A DNA stretch of 64,000 bases, from assembly GCA_029851415.1 (NCBI GenBank), contig CM056744.1, forward strand, positions 118,452,838 through 118,516,837, read 5' to 3'. This document shows, in pieces, positions 1-10,535 of the stretch. The stretch's first letter is position 1. Every line of letters begins with the position of its first letter. The notes beneath the pieces are model-generated. The model saw only the letters and a list, made by a program, of their open reading frames with translations. It searched no databases and was not told the DNA's origin. A program made the translations under genes and the position numbers. Origin of the DNA: Eretmocerus hayati. Its lineage: Eukaryota; Arthropoda; Insecta; Hymenoptera; Aphelinidae.

Positions 1-81
1 GCTCAACTCCAGTTTCGGTGCTCTCCAGCTACACAGAACTTCGGTTAGAATTCAAATAAGCCAGACCTTACATTGCCACAG

Positions 82-220
82 ATGTGCTATTCGGACTTTG
101 GACTTGCCCATCTCAACCAACGCAACGAATCGTTGACCAACGTTACAAGGTGGCCCTCCGAAAAGCTGCTACAATTTCCATTCGGTGGTGTTTCAATGAG
201 GTCCGTCTGACCACGACGGT
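82..220 (+). pseudogene. Broken exon of a carbonic-anhydrase-related gene
   Basis: This stretch closely matches the first half of exon 3 of the intact carbonic-anhydrase-related gene (13446-13564), including an AG acceptor just before it at 80-81. It carries about 20 extra bases near 112-135, around a repeated CCAACG, which shift the frame. It also has TGA at 197-199 where the intact gene has the conserved Trp of the F-x-W-G zinc-site motif. Similarity stops at about 220, next to a donor-like GTATGA. The two residues equivalent to zinc-ligand positions 94 and 96 read Val and Gln, so it derives from the same already ligand-poor lineage. No other exons of this copy are visible; they may lie left of the window. 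Confidence 0.75.
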
Positions 221-1077
221 ATGAGGAAATATACCAAACCTATAACTTTTGGATCATCCGAGAAAAAAAATTTTTTCCGCCTTGTCGCTTTTGAAACCAA
301 TTCCATAGTGTTTTGGTACCTCTAAAATGTGAAAAAAAAGTTGTACCCACCATTTATGAAAGATGTTAATCCTCTAAGAACAGTAGGGTGATATTAGTCT
401 ATTGCGTTTTCGTCACTATTAGAGGCTTTCCACGTGGATGGATAGTGAATGGTGCAGTATGATGGTTGATGAAGATGTTCTTGCACCCGTTCAATCGAAT
501 TCCATTCCCAGAATTGAGCCTCGTCCCGTAATACTCATCAAGTTTCACTTTCTCTGCGTCCACAGAGTTGTCGGAGGTATATGCAACTTTTGCTTTTTCA
601 AAGCTTTCCTACTTGAATTATGATGAGCTTGCAGTGTGAAAATGATTTGAAAACTACATAAAAAATCGACAGCTGTAATTTAGACCTGTTACGTGCATCT
701 TTTTCGACTGGGAAATCAGCTTTCAGAGGTTGAACAAGTTTCCCGAGCTTCTCTATCTAACAACAATCTTCAAAGGTAAATTCATCATACGTCAAAGTAA
801 AATGGGCATATAGGATTTGGGAGTGACATCTGCTCATTATTCGAGTAACAAAGGTTTATGTTATTTTTTGAAGCGCGGCCCATGCGACAAATTTTGTAAG
901 TTCTAATACGTCATAGATCTTCGGCCAGAATAATCGGTCGCTGCCAAACAAAGAAGCATTTTGATTGTCTGTTTTTACTCTTCAATTTCCCACCACCCGA
1001 TTCATCCTAGCTCGAATGTTATTTTTTTTACATACGAAAAAGTGGAGGAGGTGAGTATTTTCCAAAAAGTGAGTTAA
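221..1077. other. Intergenic, no gene seen
   Basis: AT-rich sequence with only short chance reading frames, for example 438-623, which has no recognisable domain or splice context. I see nothing I can support here. Confidence 0.6.
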
Positions 1078-1446
1078 GGGGATGTCGGAGTCTCGCGCGG
1101 AACGAGAAAACACTTTATGCAATCATTTTTACACCGATTGAGATGAGGGTGGTCGCAAAAGATTCGGAATTACTTCAGAAATCGGTCTCTGGTGCGAATG
1201 ATCGTCTCCATCTGTCATAAGAATCGATCTACGGTGCAAAGTCGCGATCTCTGAGAATCATACTCGCAATATCGCGCATTTCCTGGTTCACTCCAAGAGC
1301 GAGGGAGACTTTCATTCCCATGGGTTGTACCGGAGGCCGATTCTTGAAGAAATTCCGAATCATTTGCGACCACCATCATCGTAATTGATGTAGAAACCAT
1401 TGCGTAAAGTGTTTTTTCGTTAATGCCGTGAGACTCCGACATCCCC
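1078..1446. mobile_element. Fold-back element with TTAA target duplication
   Basis: A 369-base inverted repeat. The termini are GGGGATGTCGGAGTCTC and its complement, and arms of about 130 bases pair imperfectly around a central spacer. TTAA flanks both ends (1074-1077 and 1447-1450). TTAA duplications are known for piggyBac and Kolobok transposons; no transposase is present, so this would be a non-autonomous copy. The minus-strand frame at 1215-1442 lies inside it and is not a gene. Confidence 0.8.
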
Positions 1447-1533
1447 TTAAGCCCTGTGCCGAGTCTCCCTGATACTACAAAACGACAACCTCAACTTCAA
1501 GTAAGCCATTTATGACACCTCGCGTAACACGCC

Positions 1534-1607
1534 TCGTCGGCCGCGAGGTTAGTATTAATCAGACTTTGGATCGGAAGGTCGCGGGTTCGTGCCTAAGTGC
1601 CGGCCGT
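1534..1607 (+). other. tRNA-like segment, possibly a SINE head
   Basis: It contains a B-box-like GGTTCG...CC, a D-loop-like GGTTAG, and a possible anticodon arm with a seven-base loop reading anticodon TTG. Short complementary ends (GGCCG / CGGCC) are present. The T stem does not pair, so this is not a functional tRNA. The A/T-rich tract after it fits a tRNA-derived SINE fragment. Confidence 0.25.
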
Positions 1608-1739
1608 AAATTTCAAAGTTGGAAAATCAGTGATAATGAGTTGACTGTGTTTTTTTTTAAAATTTTTTTGCATTCTTAATGCATTTTTAATCCATCCTAT
1701 GAATGCCGTTTCAATCGAGCAAAAAGTTTTATTTACATA

Positions 1740-2100
1740 TGTTGCTCTTTTTGTGTCGGGCGATTGTAGCGTGACGGTAGCCTCACCAGCACGCCACTGT
1801 GATGCGACGAGTCCGCATTGGAAGATGCGAATTAATTAACATCCGAACTGTGGCATCTTCATGGATAAACTCTGTGCGTAGTGTGAATCACAATCCGCAA
1901 GCGCCATATTCATCACTTGACTCCTCTGCCAATACCCATTATACCCTGTACAATGATGATCACTTCATTTCCATAATAGATCTCGTCGCGCTACAGTGAG
2001 GCTACACTCTCGTCGCGCGACCATAGCGCGCCCGGTCGCCTCACGGTAGCGTCACGAGAACGCTACTATCGCGCGAATGTCGCGCGACCATTTTCAGCCG
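1740..2100. repeat. CG-rich degenerate inverted segment
   Basis: Unlike its AT-rich surroundings, this stretch is dense in CGCG and TAGCG words. Blocks such as GTAGCCTCAC recur in opposite orientation near both ends (about 1770-1805 and 1985-2095). It looks like an old, degenerate inverted-repeat element; its boundaries are uncertain. Confidence 0.3.
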
Positions 2101-2496
2101 GGGGTGCTCCACGTTTTGAAGTATTATGGCTTATTTCGTAGGAAAGACCTGATGGTTGAACAGGAGACACTTCGGTACGTGAAAGACCAAACTGAATTTC
2201 AGGGACTGATCATAGGACTAGTGTTGTACGTGTAAATACGTGCATGGAAATATAGTATTCCAAGAAGTTTCTGGAGTGATTATTCTCGCTATTTGGCATA
2301 TTTACGACATTGCCTAAAAAACCACTGAAGTTATGAATGCGTCTGCCTAATTTTAGTGGTTAACAGGAATCGAGAATTCATTATAATGAACGCGATGCAA
2401 CAGTCAATCCTGAATCCCTCGCAACAGAGCGGTGATCTTGTGTTTATTGCATGGTAAATGACAAGTAATGAAGGGAATACTCTCGAGGATTGACCA

Positions 2497-2786
2497 GGGG
2501 CCGTATTCTAAATTTTGCGGTAGAATTTTCCGGCAAAATTTGCCGGCCTCGGTGGCGCTCACTCGGTAACCTGTAAGATTTGCCGCTACTGCTGCAGTTT
2601 GCCGGCGCAATTTGCCGTATTTGCGTCGCCAATAGTGTTTGCCGTGAAAAATACGGCAAACCGCGCCGGCAAACTGCAGCAGTAGCGGCAAATCTTACAG
2701 GTTACCGACAGAGCGCCACCGATGCCGAAAAATTTTGTGGTAAATTTCGCTGGAAAATTTTACCGCAAAATTTAGAATACGGGCCC
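2497..2786. mobile_element. MITE, GTATTCTAAATTTTGCGG family
   Basis: About 290 bases with terminal inverted repeats reading GGGSCCGTATTCTAAATTT, and a nearly self-complementary interior rich in GCCGGCAAA words. Related copies lie at 22296-22550 (repeated at 39794-40048) and 51640-51900. They share the ends and the inner block around GCGCCACCGATGC. No coding capacity. The small frames at 2404-2864 lie within or across it and are by-products of the repeat. Confidence 0.8.
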
Positions 2787-3733
2787 AGTTGCCTTTTTGA
2801 GAGAATTACCCACAAAGAGTGTCCCATTCTGGACCACTCCCACTCAATACACGCATCCTTATAGAGCAACACAGACCAACCCCCGATCATCATCTTTGCG
2901 AATTCAATTGCCTCTTCAGATTCGAGTTCTTGTATAGGAAAAACGTGCCCACATCTCAAGTTCCGCCTCCAGTCATAGCCACTATAGGCCACATGTTGAG
3001 AATAATATTGCCAAAAACGAAGCTGTGGTGACCCAGCGATTAAAATTTTCCAAAGATTTTCTCCCACATAATCGACTATTATTCGTGAGTCACAATCGCC
3101 TCAATGTTTGGGAATTGAACGAACGATTAAAACAATCGAAGGTCAGCCACACACAACTTTGAAATGCAGGGCAAAGTCCACGCACGGGCCCGGTGAAGAG
3201 CATCAAAAGATCTGCGGGCGAGTGCACCCGTGCACGTGTCAACATATAATTTTCGTGGCATTGGAAACATAAGTAGGTAGCCTGAATACGTAGTACAAAC
3301 GTGCGCATACTTTGATACGTTATCTTTTCCAGTTCTCTATACATTTACGAATGGAGATAAACTCTGGTGAAAGAGATACAATCAACCGTATCATTGCTCT
3401 TGAAAAAATTCTGAGGCTTTTCAACCCCGAAGCTTTATTGTTCTCAGTAAAGCTCAGTTCGAAACGAAATCATAATTTTGTGTCGGAAAGTCAATAGATT
3501 TATAATAGTACTAAAGATGCATCCGATCGTTTGATACTGGGCTCCAAGCCGAAATAACACGAAACTCAAAGTCTATTTGAAGTCGAGCCCTGGATCTCAG
3601 AATTGTATGAATAGAAGGAATTGGTTCAAGCCTATAACAGCTCAACGAGTAAATAATCAATACCAATTTTTCTATTGTCGGAAACGCGTATGAGCGAAGG
3701 AAATTCAAGAACGATCGTCTGTAATAAAAACAG
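2787..3733. other. Intergenic, no gene seen
   Basis: No domain, no convincing splice structure and no obvious inverted repeat. The frame at 2702-3067 (minus) is partly inside the preceding element. Confidence 0.55.
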
Positions 3734-3739
3734 TTTATT
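3734..3739 (-). terminator. Possible polyadenylation signal of the ankyrin gene
   Basis: AATAAA on the minus strand, about 270 bases beyond the stop of the shifted C-terminal frame (4007). Position and hexamer fit, but no transcript evidence is available. Confidence 0.45.
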
Positions 3740-4006
3740 CCATATTATCAAATGATTAAAATGAATGGTAACGGAAATGGGATCATGTAGTAAAAATAAT
3801 CACGAAAAAATTAGATAAAAAATAAATAAAATACAAATCATAACGCAAAAACATTCTTGAGTAACGTTAACACCAATGAATCTATCGGAACATCTAAGAT
3901 GATATATAAAATTCATAACAAAAACAAAAGTGATACAAACTAACAATAGCAAGATAGCATATACATGAAATGTAACTCGGAAGTTTCATTTGCTAACATG
4001 TGATTT

Positions 4007-4255
4007 TCATTTGCCAAAGCGAGGAACTTTTGATGGAATCACTTCCTCTTCAGGTGCATTGCCAACTCTCCTCTTATTCAGTTTCTTAATCAATGCAGAC
4101 TGTATAATATTTCTCAAATCATCGTGGCTCAGGAAACTCAGGATTAATTCGGAGCAAAGATGAGGCCAATTTACATTCAAAACTGAGTCTAAAGCTCTTA
4201 TTGCAGGCTCTAATACTGAGGATCGTCGACAACCTTCTTGATATCGTCTCCTCAA
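4007..4255 (-). pseudogene. Out-of-frame C-terminal tail of the ankyrin gene
   Basis: This 82-codon frame starts exactly where the main ankyrin frame stops; the two overlap at an eight-base A run (T on the coding strand) at 4254-4261. A one-base length change in that run would join them. The segment holds a Leu-rich helical stretch containing SELILSFLSHDDLRNIIQSA, which resembles F-box or PRANC-type C-terminal domains that follow ankyrin repeats in some insect and endosymbiont proteins. It ends in a basic tail. It is either the true C-terminus separated by a homopolymer sequencing error, or the remnant of a real frameshift. The family assignment is inference from the LSxxDL pattern only. Confidence 0.55.
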
Positions 4256-7009
4256 AAAAAATGGAAGAGTGGTAGTTCCATTTCTGAGGTTGTAGACATG
4301 ATTGTTGATCGAAGTTCATCATTATGGATGTGTTTAGCCATGGAATTCGAGTCCTTGAAAAGAATGTCGTAAAGGGAATTGTAGTTATCCAATTTCCTCG
4401 ATCTCAAAATCTCCAGCTCTTCGTCTATTCTGGTGTCCATCATAATCAAATCGTCGGGTGGCAAGAGAGACACCAATATCTCGAATTCCTTTCGAACTTG
4501 CTCACTGACGTAAAACTTCAATATCATCAACTTTTTAACGTATTTGATGACAAATGTGACAAGATCTTGCCCGTCCTTTCGCCACCTCTCAAAGGGTCCG
4601 TGAAAGAACCTCGACAAATTGTGAATCGGTGTACGACCGTCAACATCTACGTAATTGAAGTCAGATCCATAGTCTACCAAATATTTGGTGGAGGTAAGAT
4701 TGGTTTTTACAATGGCCACGTGCAGAGGCGTTTGGCCGCGACTGTTCTGCGCATTTCCACAAATGTCCGAGTGGTCCAACAATTTCTTGAGAATTTCTAC
4801 ATTGACTCCATAGAAATGAGAAGATGACCCAACAGCTACATGGAAAGGTGTATCACCGTTGTTCGACTTTGCATCAATATCAGCACGAAATTCAAGGAGT
4901 AAGGTGACCAATGACACTTTTCGATTGGTTTCAATTGACAATCCAACAGCAAGATGTAAGGGTGTGAAATGTTTACTCTTCTCAACAGCATTCACATCTG
5001 CTCCTTTTTCCAGTGCAAATCTAATCAATTCATGGTTCAATGGAGTATCTATGACGTTTTTAATGAGAAAGTGTAAGATTGAACCTTCGCAGTTGCTGGT
5101 AGCGTTGATGTCAGCACCATGACTCAAAAGCAGATTCATGACCATCTTCTGTCGAACCAACAACTCATCTTGAATACTTGCCAGAATTTTTGGTGTCTGT
5201 TTGAGATAATAAAGTGAGTTACTCAGATTTTTGGGTATTAAAAAATTTTTTAGAAGAGGAGTACTGCCTGAGGAATCTTCAACGTTAACAGAGGCTCCGT
5301 ATTTTATCAATAAAGTGATCAGCTCCACATGGTCAGCTTGGCTCAAGATCCAATCAACTTTGCCATCATTTGCATTGCCTCGATCTTGTATTTTGTTGAA
5401 ATTGTGAACACAAGCCAAATGAAGTGGAGTGACTTTTTCGCTTGTACAGCTGTTTGGATCAGCTTCATGAACCAAGAGACATTCAACGATCTCGAGTTTT
5501 TTGAGTTCCACTGCAAAATGCAGTGCAGAGTAGCCGTTGTAATCCTTCTGAGGTGATTCCACTATGCATGCATTGATTGATGCTCCATTGGCTATCAAGA
5601 TTTTGACCGTGTCCAGGTCATTTCCCATGCAAGCAATATGCAAATAAGAGAGTCCGTATTTGTCCGTGTGATTGATACCTTTTTGATTCTTCGACAATAG
5701 GAGCACCTCGATCTCATCCAACTCATTTATTTCGGAACGTGCCCAAAATGACATATGGAGGGGAGTGCAGTCTTCCAAAGTTTTTGCAAAGGGGTCAGCA
5801 TCGCGATCCAACAACTGTTTCACGATTTCGAGGTGCTGTTCGCATTCAATTCCCCTAGCTTTACATATCAGGTGTAACGGAGTGATTCCATTCTTGTCAG
5901 CAATATTGGGATTTGCACCGCTATCAAGAAGTAGTTTCAAGACGCTCCAACTTGATCCTTCTATGGCAAAATGAAGAGCAGTGTAACCAGGAAAATTTCT
6001 ATCATCCACCGAAACCGAGCTATTCACGTCCACTCCGCTATCTATCAAATTTGCAACATATGTCATCTGATGTACCGCGTCGTTTTTTTCGTAACGGCTG
6101 ATGACGATTGAACAAGCTACGTGGAAGTAACTCAACCCATTGCCATCCACTGAATTGGTGGGCTCAGTTCCATCGCAGGCTCTTATTCGTTTGATCATAA
6201 TTTCATTTTTGAAATCTACGTGGCCGTTCCTAAGGGCCAGATGAACTGGTGTACTCCCTTGATGGTCTAAAGCAAACGGATCTATATCATCACGAAGTTG
6301 ATGAGGGGTACATCTCGGTTTGTACAAAGGATGCAACAATGACCAGTACCGAGATCTCGATCTTGCCATTATAAAATGCAAAGGAGTGAACCCTTTCCAC
6401 TTTTCGTTGTTGAAGCCCGAACGACTGCTGAGTTGAAAATTCCGAGATATAAAGAATTTTATAGCTTTCTCATTACCACACAAACATGCCGCATGGAAAA
6501 GAGCCACGTGTTCCTCATTATCTGGTTTCAGATACATCGACTTTTTTCCTAGCCTGATATCATCCAATACGCAGACGATCATGTTCTCAATCACCTTGGT
6601 TTCGCTCTGGACCATGGCTAGTTCAAGTGGTGTATCACCGTTCGCGCCTTTGTCAAAGATGGAAGCCCCGTTTTTCCATAACGCTCTGAAAACTTCGATG
6701 TCTCCCAAGCTTACAGCATAATGAAGGGGCGTACAGTAGCATCCAGTCCTCTCAGTTATTTTCAGGGGGAACTTTTCTTTGATTAGAAACTTTGTCAAAG
6801 TTTTGTGTTTTCTTCGTAAGGCCGTAACAACGAGTATATACTTGAATAAGTCATCATTCTGGTCCGAGTTCATTCGGGAAAAAAGAAGTCTTCGCGCCTC
6901 CGCTAAGGTACCAGTTTCAACGGCATCTAGTAGTTTCGTATTGTCTTGTGACAGTCTTGATTTGAAATCTTCGAATTTAATCGTTGCTCGTCCAACCTTC
7001 ATCTTCCCT
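4252..7009 (-). CDS. Large ankyrin-repeat protein, main exon
   Basis: One long open exon. Its frame is open for 924 codons from 7026, but the first codons decode a pyrimidine tract (TTTTTTTCTTCAG) that is a strong splice acceptor, so the exon probably starts at 7009. About 17 ankyrin repeats run from residue 95 to 800 of the open frame, each marked by TPLHxA-type turns (TPLHYAV 99, TPLHLIC 382, TPLHLAC 533, TPLHVAI near 756). The last 120 residues are non-ankyrin and helical. Ankyrin arrays are protein-binding scaffolds; the partner here is unknown. The acceptor phase (one base, then codons) matches the exon at 9097-9176, giving about 945 residues. If that exon is not used, translation could start at ATG 7002. 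The frame closes at a T8 run, and a tail continues in another frame (4007-4255). No signal peptide or membrane segment is seen. Overlapping plus-strand frames are antisense shadows. Confidence 0.93.
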
Positions 7010-7296
7010 CTGAAGAAAAAAACCACGAAGATGCATATTATTCATCTGACAGAATTTGTCACAATATACACAAACATCTCTGTGCTTCGATGATTTAATT
7101 CTGAATGTTGCATGGCGAGTGACACGCACAATACCTCGTTGACCAACAAAATCACAAAATCGAGTTGATTTCACAGAATGTTAATAGTAGTTTTACTGCA
7201 GATGTGAACTACTTCGATAATCACAACTCTGCATTCAGAGTCAGTATTGAATTTCTCGAAAACAGCACGGAATTACTCACTCCGTTATTTTGATCT

Positions 7297-8846
7297 CGTA
7301 GACACATGAAAAATAATGATACATATCTCGGATTGGTTTCTCGTGGTTTTAATTCGATTTTGTGGTCCAAAATTCGAAATTTCCACCCACTAGCAGGTCC
7401 CAAAAAAATTTCGGAGACGCATCCGGAGCTATTTCTGTTTCCCTTTTTGATTCCATCGAAGCATGAGAATCATGATTTCTTTTTACTAAGTGTGATATAT
7501 ATCGATTTTGGCTGAAGATAATGCTGCGTAGTTTGCACCATTCGAAAGATCTCCAGAAAACCTATCGATCATGACTTTGAAGATTTTCGTTTAGCTATTT
7601 CAGGCTCTGATCAGGCGAAATCCGAAAAAATTAGGCTAACCTAATAATCTCAAGATAGTATGTTTTGCACCGAGTTCATGAGGTTGTAGCTCGCTTCTGA
7701 GCGATCGGATTTCGGCCCGAGCCGGAGGCGAGGGTTGAATTGATCGCTCGGAAGCGAGGAACCTCATGTGCGAGGCGCGAAAGTTATTTTTCGCAATTTT
7801 GTAGGCATCCAAACACCGGAAAATTGCAAAAAGCAATTTTTTTAACTTTTCTAAAATATGATTTCTGATGCAAAATTGCACGATTTTTGCGATGAAACTA
7901 GTCCGAAGTTGCTTCTCTGCTGTTTCATGCATTTTTTGGTCAGTTTTCTGATTTTTTTATTCTCTAACCATCAGAAAACAGAGGTTTCTACGCATGCGCG
8001 TGGTTGACGGAATGTGAAAGTAGTCCCAATCGAAAGCTGAGGAAATTTCCTTGAAAATGACCTCTTGCGGAATTTGATCGGCTGGAACTGAAGATATACG
8101 ATCCTTCAGACATTAAGATTATCAACGCCACTGACAGCATGGATGCAAGAGATGGTCTCAAGGCTTTGGTTCACGATAGATAGATCATCTGGCCATCATT
8201 CTTTTTTGATCAATATGCCGCAGATATTGACTGGGAACATGGAATTGACTCTCGCCAGAGGTCATTTCCAAGGAAATTCCCTCAGCTTTCGATTGGAACT
8301 ATTTTGAAATCCGGTCAACCACGAGCATGTGCAGAAATCTCTGTTTTCTGATATGTCAGAGAATGGAAAATCAGAAAATTGGTCAAAAAACGCATAAAAC
8401 AATAAAAAAAAAAACAACTCTCGACTAGTTTCATCGCAAAGATCATGCAATTTTGTATCAGAAATCATATTTTAGAGAAGTTAAAAATATTGTTTTTTGA
8501 GATTATCAGGTTAGCCTGATTTTTTCGGGTTTTGCCTGATCAGAGCCTGAAATGGCAAAACGAAAATCTTCGAGGTAATTTTCGTTGGGTTTTCTCAAGA
8601 TCTTTCGAATGGTGCAAATTACGCAGCATTATCTTGGGCCAAACATGAGATATATCCAATTAAGTAAAAAAAGATCATAATTTTGATGCTCCGGTGGAAT
8701 CAAACAGCGAAACAGAAACAGATCTGCAGGCGTCTCCGAAATTTTTTCGGGACCTCCTATTGGGTTGAAACTCCATATCTTGGACCACAGAATTGAACTG
8801 AAACCACGAGAAACCGATCCGCGATATCACTATTTTTCGTGTGTCG
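7297..8846. mobile_element. 1.55 kb long-hairpin element
   Basis: The left half (from about 7297) and right half (to about 8846) are inverted copies of each other over nearly their whole length, meeting near 8100-8220. Matching blocks include the AGGCTCTGATCAGGC / GCCTGATCAGAGCCT pair (7603, 8535) and the TTTCTCGTGG / CCACGAGAAA pair (7337, 8806). Divergence between arms is moderate. About 170 extra bases at about 7648-7820 interrupt the left arm. No transposase frame is present. It sits in the inferred ankyrin-gene intron, and contig B begins inside its right arm. Confidence 0.8.
7677..7768. repeat. Nested hairpin in the left arm
   Basis: CATGAGGTTGTAGCTCGCTT and a near-complement ending in CCTCATG bracket a GC-rich centre. 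This block is absent from the right arm, so it was probably inserted after the larger hairpin formed. Confidence 0.55.
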
Positions 8847-8879
8847 TTTTTAAATGGAATCCATCCTCAACTAGTCGCT

Positions 8880-9040
8880 AACACGTTCGCTACAGCGAGA
8901 TCCACCGGTGGGTTCCACTGTCCTTCTCTGTGTGTGGTAGATTTTCGTCATATGGGATTTAACATTGCGTGGGACCCACCGGTGGGTCCCACTGCACATT
9001 GAGACGGAACTGCGAGTTTCGCCGTCGCAGCGAACGTGTT
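8880..9040. mobile_element. Small element with a perfect 20-base palindrome
   Basis: The 12-base terminal inverted repeats AACACGTTCGCT / AGCGAACGTGTT are perfect. Inside, 8971-8990 is the perfect palindrome GGGACCCACCGGTGGGTCCC, with a degraded copy near 8899-8914. A relative is at 20309-20520. The TAAC/TTAA-like flanks hint at a piggyBac-like MITE, which is tentative. Confidence 0.7.
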
Positions 9041-9096
9041 GAGGAGTAAAACGAGGATACAAGTGAATATCTTGATGATGTACAAGTAATACTCAC

Positions 9097-9176
9097 TTTT
9101 TGGATCTGATGTTGGGCCTTGAACTTTGACCTGTTGGGTCTTTAGAAACGCCGCTTTTACCAGGGCGTACTTCCAT
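9097..9176 (-). CDS. Probable first coding exon of the ankyrin gene
   Basis: On the minus strand an acceptor (CTTTTCTTCAG) ends at 9202. An ATG with a good context (AAAATGG) is at 9176, and a consensus donor (GTGAGT) follows 9097. The frame encodes 26 codons plus two bases, starting MEVRPGKSG. An in-frame TGA lies upstream of the ATG inside the exon, supporting this start. The two leftover bases combine with the first base of the ankyrin exon at 7009 to give Lys, and the frame runs on without a stop. An out-of-frame upstream ATG (12 codons) lies in the same exon. The peptide is basic and hydrophilic, not a signal peptide. The link to the ankyrin exon is inference from phase and spacing. Confidence 0.6.
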
Positions 9177-9331
9177 TTTTATCACTCAAAGCCATAATTA
9201 CCTGAAGAAAAGGAGGAATTTGTTACAGGTTGAGTAAATCCGCATGATGGCGAAAAAAGCAACTCTGCGATCTGATTATTTTTTGCATCTTTTCTCTAGT
9301 ACACCCTCACATATCATTTTTCCATGATCAG

Positions 9332-10071
9332 ACAGATATCTCAACCGAAACCCAAGATTCGTATGGTGTATTCCGCCGACAATGTTCTAATATTACTAGC
9401 TTGTTTAGGAAATCATTGGCTCGTCGGCCCCTGCGTGATCCCGGTGAGAACAATTTTTGTGACATCAAATCATCCATTGGGATGTATTCATCTAAATAGA
9501 GTCGCGAAATGAGGAGAAAAATGTAGATAATGTGGCTCGACGTTTCTTTTACTCCAAAAAGTCATCATATTTCGCTCTCAATTGGTCGACGCATTGCACC
9601 AGTAGGATTGAAGTCTTTCACATCACATTACTGTTTTTCAAACCCTCATTGGATATAACAGTATGGGATCTTTGCTTATTCACATTTTCCTACAGTTAGA
9701 TTCCAACAAGACTCTAATGGTGCAAATATTTTAATCATGGCTCAATTTTTCTGCGAATATCTCAAATTTTTGACATTGATCATACGAAATGAGTTCACGA
9801 TCACCGAAACAAACTTCTCGCGCAAACACGGTGGTATTATTCCATGTATCCGAGGGATCCTCTGTGAGTGCGAATGTTGTTGATTTCAGCGATTGCAACT
9901 TTCACCAGGGCTGAATATGAAAAAAAACCTGAACGAGATTTTTCAAACATTCTTGTCATCTTGAAACGACTACATAGTCTTGATAGAAATTTTACAGCTC
10001 ATTCACGATTGGATGTGTATAGTGTTCACGAGACGACATTTCTTGTCAACGAAATCAATGGACTGGCATAA
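9332..10071 (+). CDS. Candidate terminal exon pair of an unrecognised gene
   Basis: Two putative exons, 9332-9443 and 9890-10071, are bounded by acceptor (CCATGATCAG), donor (CCG|GTGAGA) and acceptor (GATTTCAG). Their phases agree (one base plus two), giving 97 residues and then TAA. The product is charged, with an EYEKKPERDF stretch, and no family comes to mind. No upstream exon is identified. The other frame across 9324-9512 looks membrane-like but ignores the donor. Treat as a hypothesis. Confidence 0.3.
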
Positions 10072-10387
10072 TAACTTCAATAATACCTAACTAAAATTTT
10101 TTCACAACATGTGATTTAATTGAAATTATTCTCTCTGAAAGAGAGCCATAGATAATACTATTGTCAAGAGGAATACCAAATGCTTCACAACTAATATTTC
10201 GCGAATAATCAAGATTTATGACTTCTCTAAATTTTCACGAAGATATTACAAACACCTTTGAGAATATTCATGACATTTCAAGATATTCGCCGTTAAGAAG
10301 CGTACAAAATTCAAATCTTGAAACGGAACTATTCCATTATTCCAAAAAAGCCAGTAGTACAGTTTTTCGTCCAGGCTCAGGTCCATA

Positions 10388-10535
10388 TTTATAAGCTGTG
10401 AGGACTGATTCTACTTACCAACTCGCAATGGGATTGATGAAAAGAGTCACTCACCATATGCTGATGAATAGAAATCAGAAAATCGGATCGCAGAGAATGA
10501 TAAGAGCTCGAGGTGCCAGATCCTGCACTTGCAAG
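10388..10535 (+). promoter_or_regulatory. Possible TATA box and short first exon
   Basis: TTTATAAG at 10388 is followed 40 bases later by an ATG (10428) that opens 36 codons ending at a consensus donor (AAG|GTATGT). The encoded start (MGLMKRVTHH) is basic and has no signal peptide. Splicing in phase to the acceptor at 11067 would stop after 30 more codons, so no convincing gene follows. Confidence 0.22.

Noticed and set aside
1534..1607. A functional tRNA gene
   Set aside because: The T stem does not pair and the anticodon stem has a mismatch.
4324..6101. Plus-strand frames opposite the ankyrin exon (for example 4324-4827)
   Set aside because: Antisense shadows of a clearly coding minus-strand exon.
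4252..7026. Bacterial (endosymbiont) DNA inserted in the window
   Set aside because: Although intron-poor ankyrin genes occur in endosymbionts, the splice signals here and the intron-rich neighbours indicate a host gene.
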